From NCBI RefSeq assembly GCF_014384905.1, contig NZ_JACRSV010000003.1, forward strand, positions 186,001-250,000: a stretch of DNA of 64,000 nucleotides, in the 5' to 3' direction. Numbering within the stretch: the stretch's first letter is position 1; each line of letters starts with the position of its first letter. Origin of the DNA: Fumia xinanensis. Its GTDB lineage: Bacteria; Bacillota; Clostridia; Oscillospirales; Ruminococcaceae. The translations under genes and the position numbers were made by a program. Of the stretch, positions 51,216 through 58,935 are shown in pieces. The notes under the pieces are model-generated. The model was not told where the DNA came from and did no database searches. It was given only the letters and a program-made list of their open reading frames with translations.

Positions 51216-51240
51216 AAGCGCCTCGTTTTACGGGGCGCTT
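51216..51240 (+). terminator. Hairpin after the isomerase operon
   Basis: AAGCGCC (51216-51222) and GGCGCTT (51234-51240) with additional CG pairs inside; the following GATGTAT is not T-rich, so termination may be weak. Confidence 0.45.
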
Positions 51241-51280
51241 GATGTATATCAGGATATATTTTGTCATTGTCAAATGAATA

Positions 51281-51309
51281 TTGAAATTTATGGTAAAACA
51301 AGATATAAT
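51281..51309 (+). promoter_or_regulatory. Promoter upstream of the SARP regulator
   Basis: TTGAAA (51281-51286) and TATAAT (51304-51309), spacer 17 bp; the next ribosome binding site belongs to the small ORF at 51343. Confidence 0.7.
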
Positions 51310-51342
51310 AAAGATAGTTTATTGGAAAGCAGGAGTTATTTT

Positions 51343-51450
51343 TTGTTGTATATCACACAAAAAATTCCGGCTTTTCTTTTGTGCCAACTATATTTTGGCG
51401 TTTGTGATAAAATGTTAGGAGCGGTGGCCATTCCTGTTATTCGTTATTGA
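51343..51450 (+). CDS. Candidate 35-residue leader peptide
   Basis: Short ORF with TTG start, AGGAG 7 nt upstream and a promoter 34 bp upstream. The product is hydrophobic with two cysteines (begins MLYITQKIPAFLLC, ends AVAIPVIRY). It stops 47 bp before the SARP regulator ATG and its stop overlaps an alternative in-frame TTG start of that regulator (51447). It may be a leader or signalling peptide, or a chance ORF; no homologue recognised. Confidence 0.4.
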   Translation: MLYITQKIPAFLLCQLYFGVCDKMLGAVAIPVIRY

Positions 51451-51497
51451 TTGGCTTTCAAAATTTGCTCCCAATCATTCGGAAAGGCGGTTACCTC

Positions 51498-52712
51498 ATG
51501 TCATTGAATGCTTCGCCAGCGGATAACTGTGAGATACAGCTGTTGGGCGGATTCAGAATTATCTATAAAGGCAACGAAATTTCAGATGCATCAGTGCGAA
51601 CAAAGAAAGCGTGGATGCTGATTCAATACTTGATTGCTAATCGCAACAACGCAATTTCGGTCGATCGTTTGGTTTCCGATATTTGGGGCCAGGAAGAAAG
51701 CCGGGATCCCCTGAATGTGTTGAAAAATCTGGTTTACCGCGCCAGAAATATTTTAAAGGAATTGTGTCCAGATGAGGACACCGAGTTTATTTTGTATTCT
51801 AGGGACTCCTATTGCTGGAATGGCTCCATCCCCTGGCAAGTCGATACAGAAAAATTTGAAGAGTGCATCCATCGTGCGGAATCAGCGGGTTATGACAACG
51901 ATAAGATCACTGCCTACTACGATGCATTCTGCCTTTATAGAGGAGAATTTCTTCCTAAGTCCGCCTACTGCGACTGGGTCCTCCGGAAAAGTACATACTA
52001 TGCTACTCTTTTTATTACCTGTACCGTGAAATTATGTAAACTGTTGGAGCAGCAGAAACGTTTTGACGAGATTATTCACATCTGTGAAAATGCTGTGGAT
52101 ATCTACTCCTACGAAGAAAAGCTGCATGAACAGCTGCTGAGAGCTTACATCTCGTCCGGTCGGTTCAGCAAAGCGCTTTCTCATTACAACTATATTTCCA
52201 AACTCTTTTATAACGAGCTTGGTGTGTGCCTTTCTGATGGAATCAAAGCCCTGTATCAGAAAATTATCAGCAGTATAAGCGCTATTGAGATGGATCTATC
52301 GCTGATTTGCGAAGATCTCAACGAATCTAGCCAGCAGAAGCAGGCTTTTTTCTGTGATTATGAGATTTTTAAAAACTTTTATCAGATGCAGGCGCGGGCA
52401 ATGGCACGTACTGGTCAGTCTATCAACGTGGCCCTGCTCACCTTGAGCGGCTTGGATCAGACGATTCCCGAAAACGACATTTTGAAATCTTCCATGCAGC
52501 TTTTAAAAGACACGATTCTTTCTAATTTGAGGCGTGCGGATGTGGTGTCGGCTTTCAGCAGCATCCAATTTGTTTTGATGCTTCCCAGTACCACCTACGA
52601 GAATGCTCAGATGATCTGTCAGCGGATTATAGATAAATTTTTAGCCAAGGATCCTTCGGAACAGGTTAAAATCATCGCGAATGTCCGACCGCTGAAACCT
52701 ATTGATTTGTAA
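51498..52712 (+). CDS. SARP/BTAD transcriptional regulator with GGDEF-like tail
   Basis: A 404-residue regulator. Residues about 10-100 form an OmpR-type winged helix (IQLLGGFRIIYKGNEIS start, SVDRLVSDIWGQE). Residues about 115-255 are a bacterial transcriptional activation (TPR-like BTAD) domain. From about 285 to 395 is a degenerate GGDEF-like fold without the GGDEF residues (it reads RADVVSAFSSIQFVLMLP). No ATPase part. ATG 51498 has GGAAAGG 10 nt upstream. It lies just upstream of an amino-acid ABC operon with a long leader, which it may control; this is inference. Confidence 0.82.
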   Translation: MSLNASPADNCEIQLLGGFRIIYKGNEISDASVRTKKAWMLIQYLIANRNNAISVDRLVSDIWGQEESRDPLNVLKNLVYRARNILKELCPDEDTEFILYSRDSYCWNGSIPWQVDTEKFEECIHRAESAGYDNDKITAYYDAFCLYRGEFLPKSAYCDWVLRKSTYYATLFITCTVKLCKLLEQQKRFDEIIHICENAVDIYSYEEKLHEQLLRAYISSGRFSKALSHYNYISKLFYNELGVCLSDGIKALYQKIISSISAIEMDLSLICEDLNESSQQKQAFFCDYEIFKNFYQMQARAMARTGQSINVALLTLSGLDQTIPENDILKSSMQLLKDTILSNLRRADVVSAFSSIQFVLMLPSTTYENAQMICQRIIDKFLAKDPSEQVKIIANVRPLKPIDL

Positions 52713-52722
52713 ATTCCGCCGG

Positions 52723-52760
52723 GAAAGGGCCGCTGTTGAAGAGCGCCCCTTTCTTTTTTC
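52723..52760 (+). terminator. Terminator of the SARP regulator
   Basis: Stem GAAAGGG/CCCTTTC with inner GCT/AGC (52723-52753) followed by TTTTTT. Confidence 0.88.
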
Positions 52761-52802
52761 CACAAATTTTTCAGATTCTTTACTTAATTACCTCTTTACC
52801 TA

Positions 52803-52831
52803 TTTACTAAATTAAAATACCATGCTATAAT
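52803..52831 (+). promoter_or_regulatory. Promoter of the amino-acid ABC operon
   Basis: TTTACT (52803-52808) and TATAAT (52826-52831), spacer 17 bp, followed by a leader of about 190 nt. Confidence 0.65.
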
Positions 52832-52837
52832 AGCTTC

Positions 52838-53026
52838 ACCAACGAGCGGCAACTCCGCTTGTTAAGCGTCTCTATAACCCTCAGGAAACAGGCTGTCCGG
52901 ATAGGTCTCAATCAAAAGCGGAGCTTTTGGGCGTCAATTGAGTCGACTATCCTGTTGGGTGCATGTTGCCGGATATGTAAAAGGGTTTGAGCGTCTGACA
53001 AATATTTGAAAGATTGGTGATTGACA
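52838..53026 (+). promoter_or_regulatory. Structured 5' leader of the amino-acid ABC operon
   Basis: About 190 nt between predicted start and the substrate-binding protein ATG. It contains a 9-bp hairpin (52841-52863), and a long compound stem: GGATAG (52899-52904) with CTATCC (52947-52952), CTCAAT (52907-52912) with ATTGAG (52937-52942), and an apical 7-bp hairpin CAAAAGC/GCTTTTG (52913-52929). AACAGG (52887-52892) can alternatively pair with CCTGTT (52951-52956). It does not match riboswitch classes I can recall (lysine, SAM, glycine, T-box). Possible metabolite- or protein-sensing leader. Confidence 0.55.
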
Positions 53027-53830
53027 ATGAAGAAAAGTCTCGCTTTGCTGACAGCTTTGGTGATGGCGGTAGGATTTACCCTGTCGGGCTGTGGCGACAA
53101 GAAAGAAGATACCTCCCTTGCCGATGTAAAGGCAAAAGGCGAATTAGTTATGGGCCTCGACGATTCCTTCCCCCCCATGGGCTTCAGGGATGAGGATCAG
53201 AACATCGTCGGATTTGACGTGGATGTGGCGAAAGAAGTAGCATCCAAATTAGGTGTTGAACTGAAACTTCAGCCCATTGACTGGAACTCTAAAGAACAAG
53301 AGCTGAGCACCGGCAACGTGGACTGCCTATGGAACGGCTTTACCAAAACTGAAAAGCGGGAAAAAGAGATGAATCTTTCTGATCCCTATATGAAGAACAC
53401 TCAGGTGGTCGTGGTTTTGGCCGACAGCGACATCAATAACATCGCTGATCTTGCTGGGAAAGTCGTTGATGTGCAGAGCGGTTCTTCTGCTGAGCTGGCC
53501 ATTGACAACATGCCTGACTTTAAAGACAGTATCAAAGAACTGGTTGCCATTTCTGACAACGTAAAAGCAATGATGGATTTGGGAATCGCTGGTGCTGACG
53601 CAGTTGTTATGGATGAAGTCGTTGCCCGGTACTACATGGAAAAAGACCCTGGTACCTACCGCCTGTTGGATGAGTCCCTGGCGGATGAAGAGTACGTTAT
53701 TGGCTTTGAGAAGAATGCTCAGAGCCTTCGTGATGCAGTGCAGACATGTCTGAAAGAACTGGCTGAAGACGGAACTTTGGCTGAAATCGCCACCAAATGG
53801 TTCGGTAAGGACATTACAACCGTAAAATAA
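53027..53830 (+). CDS. Amino-acid ABC transporter substrate-binding lipoprotein
   Basis: A 267-residue lipoprotein: signal peptide with lipobox LSGC (about residue 22) and a family 3 solute-binding domain starting LVMGLDDSFPPMGFRDED. Segments GFDVDVAKEVASKLG and WNGFTKTEKRE are typical of polar amino-acid binders (glutamine, cystine, arginine). ATG 53027 follows GGTGATTGACA; a TTG two codons upstream is less likely. First gene of a binding protein-permease-ATPase operon. Confidence 0.92.
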   Translation: MKKSLALLTALVMAVGFTLSGCGDKKEDTSLADVKAKGELVMGLDDSFPPMGFRDEDQNIVGFDVDVAKEVASKLGVELKLQPIDWNSKEQELSTGNVDCLWNGFTKTEKREKEMNLSDPYMKNTQVVVVLADSDINNIADLAGKVVDVQSGSSAELAIDNMPDFKDSIKELVAISDNVKAMMDLGIAGADAVVMDEVVARYYMEKDPGTYRLLDESLADEEYVIGFEKNAQSLRDAVQTCLKELAEDGTLAEIATKWFGKDITTVK

Positions 53831-53856
53831 GGGTTTGTTACTGATATCTCAGTATA

Positions 53857-53892
53857 AATTGCAGCAGACAGTGCATGCCGTCTGCTGCAATT
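53857..53892 (+). terminator. Long hairpin between binding-protein and permease genes
   Basis: Perfect 13-bp arms AATTGCAGCAGAC (53857-53869) and its complement (53880-53892), loop 10 nt, no T-run. Such structures often protect the binding-protein mRNA and lower downstream expression. Confidence 0.6.
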
Positions 53893-53948
53893 GTGCCGTT
53901 AAAAGGGTTTTGGCGCTCTATGCGCTGGCGTGATTTAGGAGGAAAAAC

Positions 53949-54599
53949 GTGGAATTTGATACGCTTTTAAAACTGATCCCCCAAATGCTGGAAGCATCTC
54001 TGGTAACGCTGCAGGTGTTTTTTCTCACGCTTATTTTATCCATTCCTCTGGGATTCATCGTCTGCTTTGGACGAATGTCCAAAAATATTGTTATCCGGAA
54101 AGTGGTCGGATTTTACCTGCTCATTATGCGAGGGACCCCATTGATCCTCCAGCTGATTTTCTTCTATTTCGCCCCCAGTAAGATGTTCGGCATTGCAATT
54201 CCACGTTTTTGGGCTGCGATTCTCGCCTTTGTCCTCAATTATGCGGCGTATTTCTGTGAGATTTTTCGCAGCGGCATTGAATCTATTCCCGTTGGGCAAA
54301 AAGAGGCAGCTACGATACTAGGGTTTACGAAAGTTCAGACTTTTTTCCATATTTCCCTTCCGCAGGTCATCAAAAGGATTCTGCCGCCTATGGGAAGTGA
54401 GTGTATGACGCTGGTCAAGGATACGGCCCTCGCTCAAACCATCGGCGTGGCGGAGATGTTCCGGCTGGCTCAGACGGCTACCACCCGGGAATTTTCCATT
54501 GTTCCCATCTTCGTAGCAGGTATTTTTTATTTGATTATGAACGGCGTGGTATCCCTCTGCTTTACTCGTATGGAAAAACGCCTCAGCTATTACGATTAA
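53949..54599 (+). CDS. Amino-acid ABC transporter permease
   Basis: A 216-residue His/Glu/Gln/Arg-type permease with about five transmembrane segments. It has the N-terminal family region and the EAA loop ESIPVGQKEAATILGFTKVQ (about 116-135). The start is GTG 53949 with AGGAGG 6 nt upstream. Operates with the neighbouring ATPase and binding protein. Confidence 0.94.
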   Translation: MEFDTLLKLIPQMLEASLVTLQVFFLTLILSIPLGFIVCFGRMSKNIVIRKVVGFYLLIMRGTPLILQLIFFYFAPSKMFGIAIPRFWAAILAFVLNYAAYFCEIFRSGIESIPVGQKEAATILGFTKVQTFFHISLPQVIKRILPPMGSECMTLVKDTALAQTIGVAEMFRLAQTATTREFSIVPIFVAGIFYLIMNGVVSLCFTRMEKRLSYYD

Positions 54600-54614
54600 G
54601 GAAAGGGAAAAAGA

Positions 54615-55445
54615 ATGAGCGTTTTATCTGTCAAAAACGTCAAAAAAAGCTTTGGCGACCTGGAAGTCATCAAAGATATCTCCTTTTCTTTGGAAGATGG
54701 TGAGGTATTAGCGATTATCGGTCCGTCAGGCTCTGGAAAATCCACTTTGCTCCGTTGCATCAACCTTTTGGAGACAGTGGATGGAGGTCAGATCACCATT
54801 TGCGGGGATTTGCTGGTGTCCGATCCGCAGCCGGATGAAGAAACAAAGGATGAGGTTGCTTCTGGATCCAAGCGCTCTAAAAAAGGAAAAGCGGTGAAAA
54901 AGCCGGTTTATGCCCCAAAAGACCAGCTGCGGAAGATTCGTTTGAACACCGGTCTGGTTTTCCAGAACTACAACCTATTTCCCCATTTTTCTGTTTTGCG
55001 GAACATTACCGAAGCTCCTATAAGGGTCACCGGAATGGAGAAGGAAAAAGCAAAGGAAACTGCCCGGAAGCTGCTCCAAAAGATGGGCCTTTCCGGTAAA
55101 GAGGATGCCTATCCCTGTCAGCTGTCTGGCGGCCAGGCGCAGCGAGTGTCCATTGCCCGGGCAATGGCGCTAAACCCGAAGATTTTGTTTTTTGATGAGC
55201 CCACCTCCGCTCTCGACCCGGAGTTGACTGGAGAAATTCTCAAGGTCATCAAGGAACTGGCGGCGGAAAAGATGACGATGGTCATTGTAACCCATGAAAT
55301 GGCCTTTGCCAGAGAGGTGGCTGACCGAGTTATCTTTATGGATCAAGGCGTTATTGTCGACGAGGGGACACCAGAGGCTCTTTTCACCTCCGACCACCCC
55401 CGTACCCGAGAGTTTTTGGGAAACTATTATCAGTCTTCCCTATAA
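54615..55445 (+). CDS. Amino-acid ABC transporter ATP-binding protein with charged insertion
   Basis: A 276-residue ATPase with Walker A GPSGSGKSTLL (residues 36-46), Q-loop VFQNYNLFPH near 120, signature QLSGGQAQR near 172 and Walker B ILFFDEPTSALDPE near 194. Compared with usual family members (about 245 residues) it carries a Lys/Glu/Ser-rich insertion at about residues 74-105 (PQPDEETKDEVASGSKRSKK region) between Walker A and the Q-loop. Last gene of the operon. Confidence 0.94.
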   Translation: MSVLSVKNVKKSFGDLEVIKDISFSLEDGEVLAIIGPSGSGKSTLLRCINLLETVDGGQITICGDLLVSDPQPDEETKDEVASGSKRSKKGKAVKKPVYAPKDQLRKIRLNTGLVFQNYNLFPHFSVLRNITEAPIRVTGMEKEKAKETARKLLQKMGLSGKEDAYPCQLSGGQAQRVSIARAMALNPKILFFDEPTSALDPELTGEILKVIKELAAEKMTMVIVTHEMAFAREVADRVIFMDQGVIVDEGTPEALFTSDHPRTREFLGNYYQSSL

Positions 55446-55478
55446 AAAAGAGGGATACCATACGGTATCCCTCTTTTT
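55446..55478 (+). terminator. Terminator of the amino-acid ABC operon
   Basis: Perfect 11-bp stem (55449-55459, 55464-55474) followed by TTTTT. Confidence 0.92.
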
Positions 55479-55490
55479 CATTTATGATAC

Positions 55491-55522
55491 AAAAACACCG
55501 CAGCAATCGCTGCGGCGTTTTT
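55491..55522 (-). terminator. Terminator of the tRNA-Val gene
   Basis: CCGCAGC/GCTGCGG stem with flanking A and T runs (55491-55522), just downstream of the tRNA on the minus strand. Confidence 0.85.
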
Positions 55523-55528
55523 TAGTTC

Positions 55529-55605
55529 TGGTGAGGATAAGTGGACTTGAACCACCGACCCCCTGCATGTCAAGCAGGTACTCTAACCAGCTGAGCTATA
55601 CCCTC
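55529..55605 (-). tRNA. tRNA-Val (anticodon GAC)
   Basis: A 77-nt gene with encoded CCA. Acceptor stem GAGGGTA/TATCCTC (one G-T pair), D arm AGCTCAGCTGGTTAGAGT, anticodon stem CCTGC/GCAGG with loop TTGACAT giving GAC at positions 34-36, and T arm GGTTCAAGTCC. Reads GUC/GUU valine codons. Own promoter and terminator. Confidence 0.93.
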
Positions 55606-55624
55606 ATTTATTGAACCGACGTTT

Positions 55625-55653
55625 ATTATACTATAGCTTGAACAAAAAGTCAA
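55625..55653 (-). promoter_or_regulatory. Promoter of tRNA-Val
   Basis: TTGACT (55648-55653) and TATAAT (55625-55630), 17-bp spacer, about 20 bp before the tRNA. Confidence 0.85.
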
Positions 55654-55678
55654 GAGAATTTTGCAAAAATATCAGAAA

Positions 55679-55705
55679 GCCGGGAGGTTGCTTGAACTTC
55701 CCGGC
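55679..55705 (-). terminator. Terminator of the uracil permease gene
   Basis: GCCGGGA/TCCCGGC stem (55679-55685, 55699-55705) followed on the minus strand by TTTCTGATATTTTTG. Confidence 0.7.
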
Positions 55706-55725
55706 ATCTGTAAGCTGATAATGGA

Positions 55726-56973
55726 TTAAACCTCTTTGGGAAGAATTTTGTTGGCGATGACACCTACCACAACGGCGATAAATAGGCCGGAAATAGTAAA
55801 GTTCCCAATAGTGATTCCTGCACTCATACCGAGGCCAAATACCAGGATAAGGGCGGTGATCAGCAGGTTGCGGCTGTGAGAAAAGTCCAGCTGCGCCTCA
55901 GTGAGAGTTCGCATACCGACAGCAGCGATCATACCAAAAAGGACCACCGACATACCGCCTTTGACCGCGTTTGGAATGCAGAGCAGGATAGCCCCAAATT
56001 TTCCGATAAGGCCTAGTGCAATGGCAAAGATTGCGGCAATTTTGAGTACTACCGTGTCATATACTTTGGTAACGGCTAAAACACCGGTATTCTCCGAGTA
56101 TGTGGTGTTGGCAGGTCCGCCCAATAGACCAGCTGCCATAGTGGCCAGACCGTCGCCCAAAAGAGTACGGTGAAGTCCCGGGTCTTCCAGAAAGTCTTTG
56201 CCCACGACAGAGCCGTTAGTGGTCATATCGCCGATGTGTTCCATGAAGGTGACGAAGGCAATGGGAGCAATCAGGGCTATAGCGTCCCATTGGAAGGTGG
56301 GCAGAGTAAAGAACTCGCCGAATTTCCAAACAGGGCTGATCCAGGTAGCGTCCGCAATGGGCTGGAAGTTCACAAGTTCGGGGAAAACACCGGTGGCGGA
56401 CAAAATAATGGAAAGGATGTAACCGCTGACCAAACCGATGAGGATAGGAACAAGTTTAAAAAAGCCTTTGGAAAAGATGGATACACCGATGATGACAAGC
56501 AGGACAAAGATGGCGACCCACCAGTTCTCCTTAGCCATATCAATGCCCGTGGGAGCCAACGTAAGGCCGATAACGACGATTACAGGCCCTGTGACCACAG
56601 GCGGGAAGAAATTTTTCACTCGTTTAACACCGACCAGCTTGACAATTAAGGCCAGCGCACAATAAACGAGGCCGGCTACAATGATGCCGCCCTGTGCAGC
56701 CTGGATGCCGGGGATGTTATTGCCGTCTACGCTGTAGCGAGCGATGATCACCTGCAGAGCAGCGATGTAGGCAAAACTGGAACCCACAAAAACTGGCACC
56801 CGGTTTCCGGTGCAGAAATGGAAGATCAGCGTGCCGATGCCAGCACAGATCAAGGCCACTGATGGATTGAGCCCAGTAAGAGTGGGAACCAGCACAGTTG
56901 CGCCAAACATGGCGAATAAATGCTGAATACCCAGCAATACTTTCTTAGAAGGGGATAAATGGGATACGGTCAT
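55726..56973 (-). CDS. uraA: NCS2 family uracil/xanthine permease
   Basis: A 415-residue nucleobase:cation symporter with about 14 helices. GATVLVPTLTGLNPSVAL near residue 20 and PVFVGSSFAYI near 60 are typical of uracil permeases, and GGPANTTYSENTGVLA near 280 contains the substrate-binding Glu and Asn. Uracil is the likely substrate; xanthine cannot be excluded. Monocistronic with its own promoter; no PyrR attenuator was found in its short leader. Confidence 0.9.
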   Translation of the reverse strand: MTVSHLSPSKKVLLGIQHLFAMFGATVLVPTLTGLNPSVALICAGIGTLIFHFCTGNRVPVFVGSSFAYIAALQVIIARYSVDGNNIPGIQAAQGGIIVAGLVYCALALIVKLVGVKRVKNFFPPVVTGPVIVVIGLTLAPTGIDMAKENWWVAIFVLLVIIGVSIFSKGFFKLVPILIGLVSGYILSIILSATGVFPELVNFQPIADATWISPVWKFGEFFTLPTFQWDAIALIAPIAFVTFMEHIGDMTTNGSVVGKDFLEDPGLHRTLLGDGLATMAAGLLGGPANTTYSENTGVLAVTKVYDTVVLKIAAIFAIALGLIGKFGAILLCIPNAVKGGMSVVLFGMIAAVGMRTLTEAQLDFSHSRNLLITALILVFGLGMSAGITIGNFTISGLFIAVVVGVIANKILPKEV

Positions 56974-57030
56974 CGAAATTACCTCCTGCTTATTTATTTC
57001 CGCTGCGTTTTTTCGACGCTAAACATCATT

Positions 57031-57059
57031 ATTATACCGAAAAACGAACAATTTGTAAA
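57031..57059 (-). promoter_or_regulatory. Promoter of the uracil permease gene
   Basis: TTTACA (57054-57059) and TATAAT (57031-57036), spacer 17 bp, minus strand. Confidence 0.75.
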
Positions 57060-57177
57060 TAGAATATAACAAAATAATGTCACAAAAAGCAAGGCTTATT
57101 TCCGTCACATAGCCTTAACGATGCGTGGCAAACATAATTCGCCAATATCCCAGCGGCGAAGAAAGAGGGAAAGCCAA

Positions 57178-58359
57178 TTGGAACTGCATTCTAAAAATAT
57201 TCGTAAAATTCTTTTTATTATCCTTTTCGCCATTGCCGCTTATTCCCTTGTCCAAAACCTTGGACTGGCCACCCAAGCCTTTTCTTGGCTTGCCGCTGTG
57301 CTCGCCCCCTTTATTATTGGCCTCTGTCTTGCGTTTATCTTAAATGTACCTTTAAAATTTCTGGAAGAGAAGGTATTTGCACGGATGGAACGTAAAGGCT
57401 TACGATGGTGGAATCGTTGGAAGCGAGGAGTTTGTCTAACCCTGACCTATCTTCTGGTGGCGCTGCTTATATTTGCGCTCTGCTTTTGGGTAGTGCCGGA
57501 ACTGAAAAAAAGTTTTTTACTTTTGGCAGAAAATCTTCCTGGGTATTTAAACGAGTTGGAGCTTTGGCTTCAGCAGCTCATGAAGCGGTTTGATGTTTCT
57601 ACAGCCGCCCTGACCCGCTTTACCATGGATTGGGATATAATGTTTGTAAAACTTGGAGAGGCTGTCCAGAAAGCCATGCCAGGCTTCCTCAACGGGACGG
57701 TGGATATGGCTGCGGGACTTATCGGAGGCGTTTTCAATTTCATCGTAGGCTTCGCCTTTTCTGCCTATATGCTCCTACAAAAGGAAAAACTTTGCCAAAA
57801 CATGAAAAAATTTTTATTTGCATTTCTCAGCCGGGAAAAAGCAGAAACTCTTACATCTATAGGCAAACTCTCCAATGAAATGTTCGCGAAATTCGTTTCC
57901 GGTCAGCTGACAGAGGCGGTCATCATTGGAGCGCTGTGCTTTCTCGGCATGAGTTTATTCGCGATCCCGTATGCTCCGCTGATTGCCACCATTGTCAGTG
58001 TGACTGCTCTTATCCCCATTTTTGGCGCTTTTATCGGAACGGCTTTCGGAGCTTTCCTTCTATTAATGGTACGCCCCATTACAGCTGTTTGGTTTGTGCT
58101 TTTTATTATTGTTTTGCAGCAGATTGAAGGGAATTTTATCTACCCTAAGGTGGTCGGGGGATCTATCGGACTGCCTGGGATATGGGTTTTGTTTGCGGTG
58201 ACGCTGGGCGGTAACCTTTTCGGCGTCATGGGAATGTTATTGGGCGTCCCCATATCAGCGGTTCTTTATACTTTGTTACGCCAGTCGGTATTTAGGCGGC
58301 TCCGGGAGAAAAAAATATCGGACTTTGAAATCCAGCGTGCGGGAAAAAGGCTAAAATAA
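57178..58359 (+). CDS. AI-2E family transporter
   Basis: A 393-residue UPF0118/AI-2E family membrane protein with about eight helices; the family includes Na+/H+ exchangers and the AI-2 exporter TqsA, so function here is open. Family motifs are GLCLAFILNVPLKFLEEKV near residue 50, LIPIFGAFIGTAFGA near 280 and the C-terminal QQIEGNFIYPKVVG near 317. TTG 57178 is chosen (GAGGG 8 nt upstream, MELHSKNIRKIL start as in relatives); ATG 57121 has no ribosome site. Confidence 0.88.
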   Translation: MELHSKNIRKILFIILFAIAAYSLVQNLGLATQAFSWLAAVLAPFIIGLCLAFILNVPLKFLEEKVFARMERKGLRWWNRWKRGVCLTLTYLLVALLIFALCFWVVPELKKSFLLLAENLPGYLNELELWLQQLMKRFDVSTAALTRFTMDWDIMFVKLGEAVQKAMPGFLNGTVDMAAGLIGGVFNFIVGFAFSAYMLLQKEKLCQNMKKFLFAFLSREKAETLTSIGKLSNEMFAKFVSGQLTEAVIIGALCFLGMSLFAIPYAPLIATIVSVTALIPIFGAFIGTAFGAFLLLMVRPITAVWFVLFIIVLQQIEGNFIYPKVVGGSIGLPGIWVLFAVTLGGNLFGVMGMLLGVPISAVLYTLLRQSVFRRLREKKISDFEIQRAGKRLK

Positions 58360-58449
58360 GAATCCGACCCGACTGTTAAGCGCAATCAAAGATTGCGGAC
58401 TGGGCACCGGACGGAGAACGCCTTGGAACCTTATTGTTTTGCAAAACAA

Positions 58450-58476
58450 AAGGGAGTTCTCACAGAGAACTCCCTT
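58450..58476. terminator. Bidirectional terminator
   Basis: Stem AAGGGAGTTCTC/GAGAACTCCCTT (58450-58461, 58465-58476) with TTTTT on the plus side and TTTTGTTTTG on the minus side; overlaps the 3' end of the small membrane gene. Confidence 0.85.
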
Positions 58477-58777
58477 GGTTTTTCATCAGAAAATGAATGA
58501 GAACGGTCATTCCTGCTGCTGCCGCTGCCATTGCGCCGAAGGTTAAGGCGAGCCGCTTGCTCCAGCCTGGATGATATTTTGTGCTCACAAAAACTGCTGT
58601 AGGGCCGTCGCTGGAGCCGCTTATCATACAGACGCCGGGGGTTTGGCCGGCGTAATTTACCTTGCAGCATTTCATATGAAGGGCTTTGCGGATGGCAACA
58701 CTTGCAGCGAAAATACCAGCTGACAAAATGGCACTGCATCCGGCAATGATTACAAAAATCCGTCTTAATTTTTGCAT
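58460..58777 (-). CDS. Small membrane protein with DGPT motif
   Basis: A 105-residue protein with hydrophobic segments at about residues 7-27 and 77-97. The middle contains ISGSSDGPTAVFVSTK (about 52-67), similar to the GGADGPTAIF motif near sodium-transport residues of biotin-dependent decarboxylase beta subunits, but the rest is not a beta subunit. Function unknown. ATG 58777 has GGGAGGG upstream; a promoter lies at 58808-58836, back to back with the one for the next gene. Confidence 0.65.
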   Translation of the reverse strand: MQKLRRIFVIIAGCSAILSAGIFAASVAIRKALHMKCCKVNYAGQTPGVCMISGSSDGPTAVFVSTKYHPGWSKRLALTFGAMAAAAAGMTVLIHFLMKNQGSSL

Positions 58778-58807
58778 AAACAGCCCTCCCGATTCTTCAA
58801 TGTCTTT

Positions 58808-58836
58808 ATTGTACTGCAAAAAGGTTTAAAATGCAA
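58808..58836 (-). promoter_or_regulatory. Promoter of the small DGPT-motif gene
   Basis: TTGCAT (58831-58836) and TACAAT (58808-58813), spacer 17 bp, minus strand. Confidence 0.5.
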
Positions 58837-58845
58837 TCACTTTTG

Positions 58846-58874
58846 TTGAAAATTGACAAAATCAATGCTATAAT
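58846..58874 (+). promoter_or_regulatory. Promoter of the Gfo/Idh/MocA-lipoprotein-peptidase operon
   Basis: TTGAAA (58846-58851) and TATAAT (58869-58874), spacer 17 bp. Confidence 0.75.
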
Positions 58875-58935
58875 AACCTTACCAATATTTTTTATAAAAC
58901 AATTAAAGAAATATTCCTTAGGGAAGGAGCAAATT

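Noticed and set aside
56974..57120. PyrR attenuator upstream of the uracil permease
   Set aside because: The leader after the promoter is too short and has no terminator/antiterminator pair.
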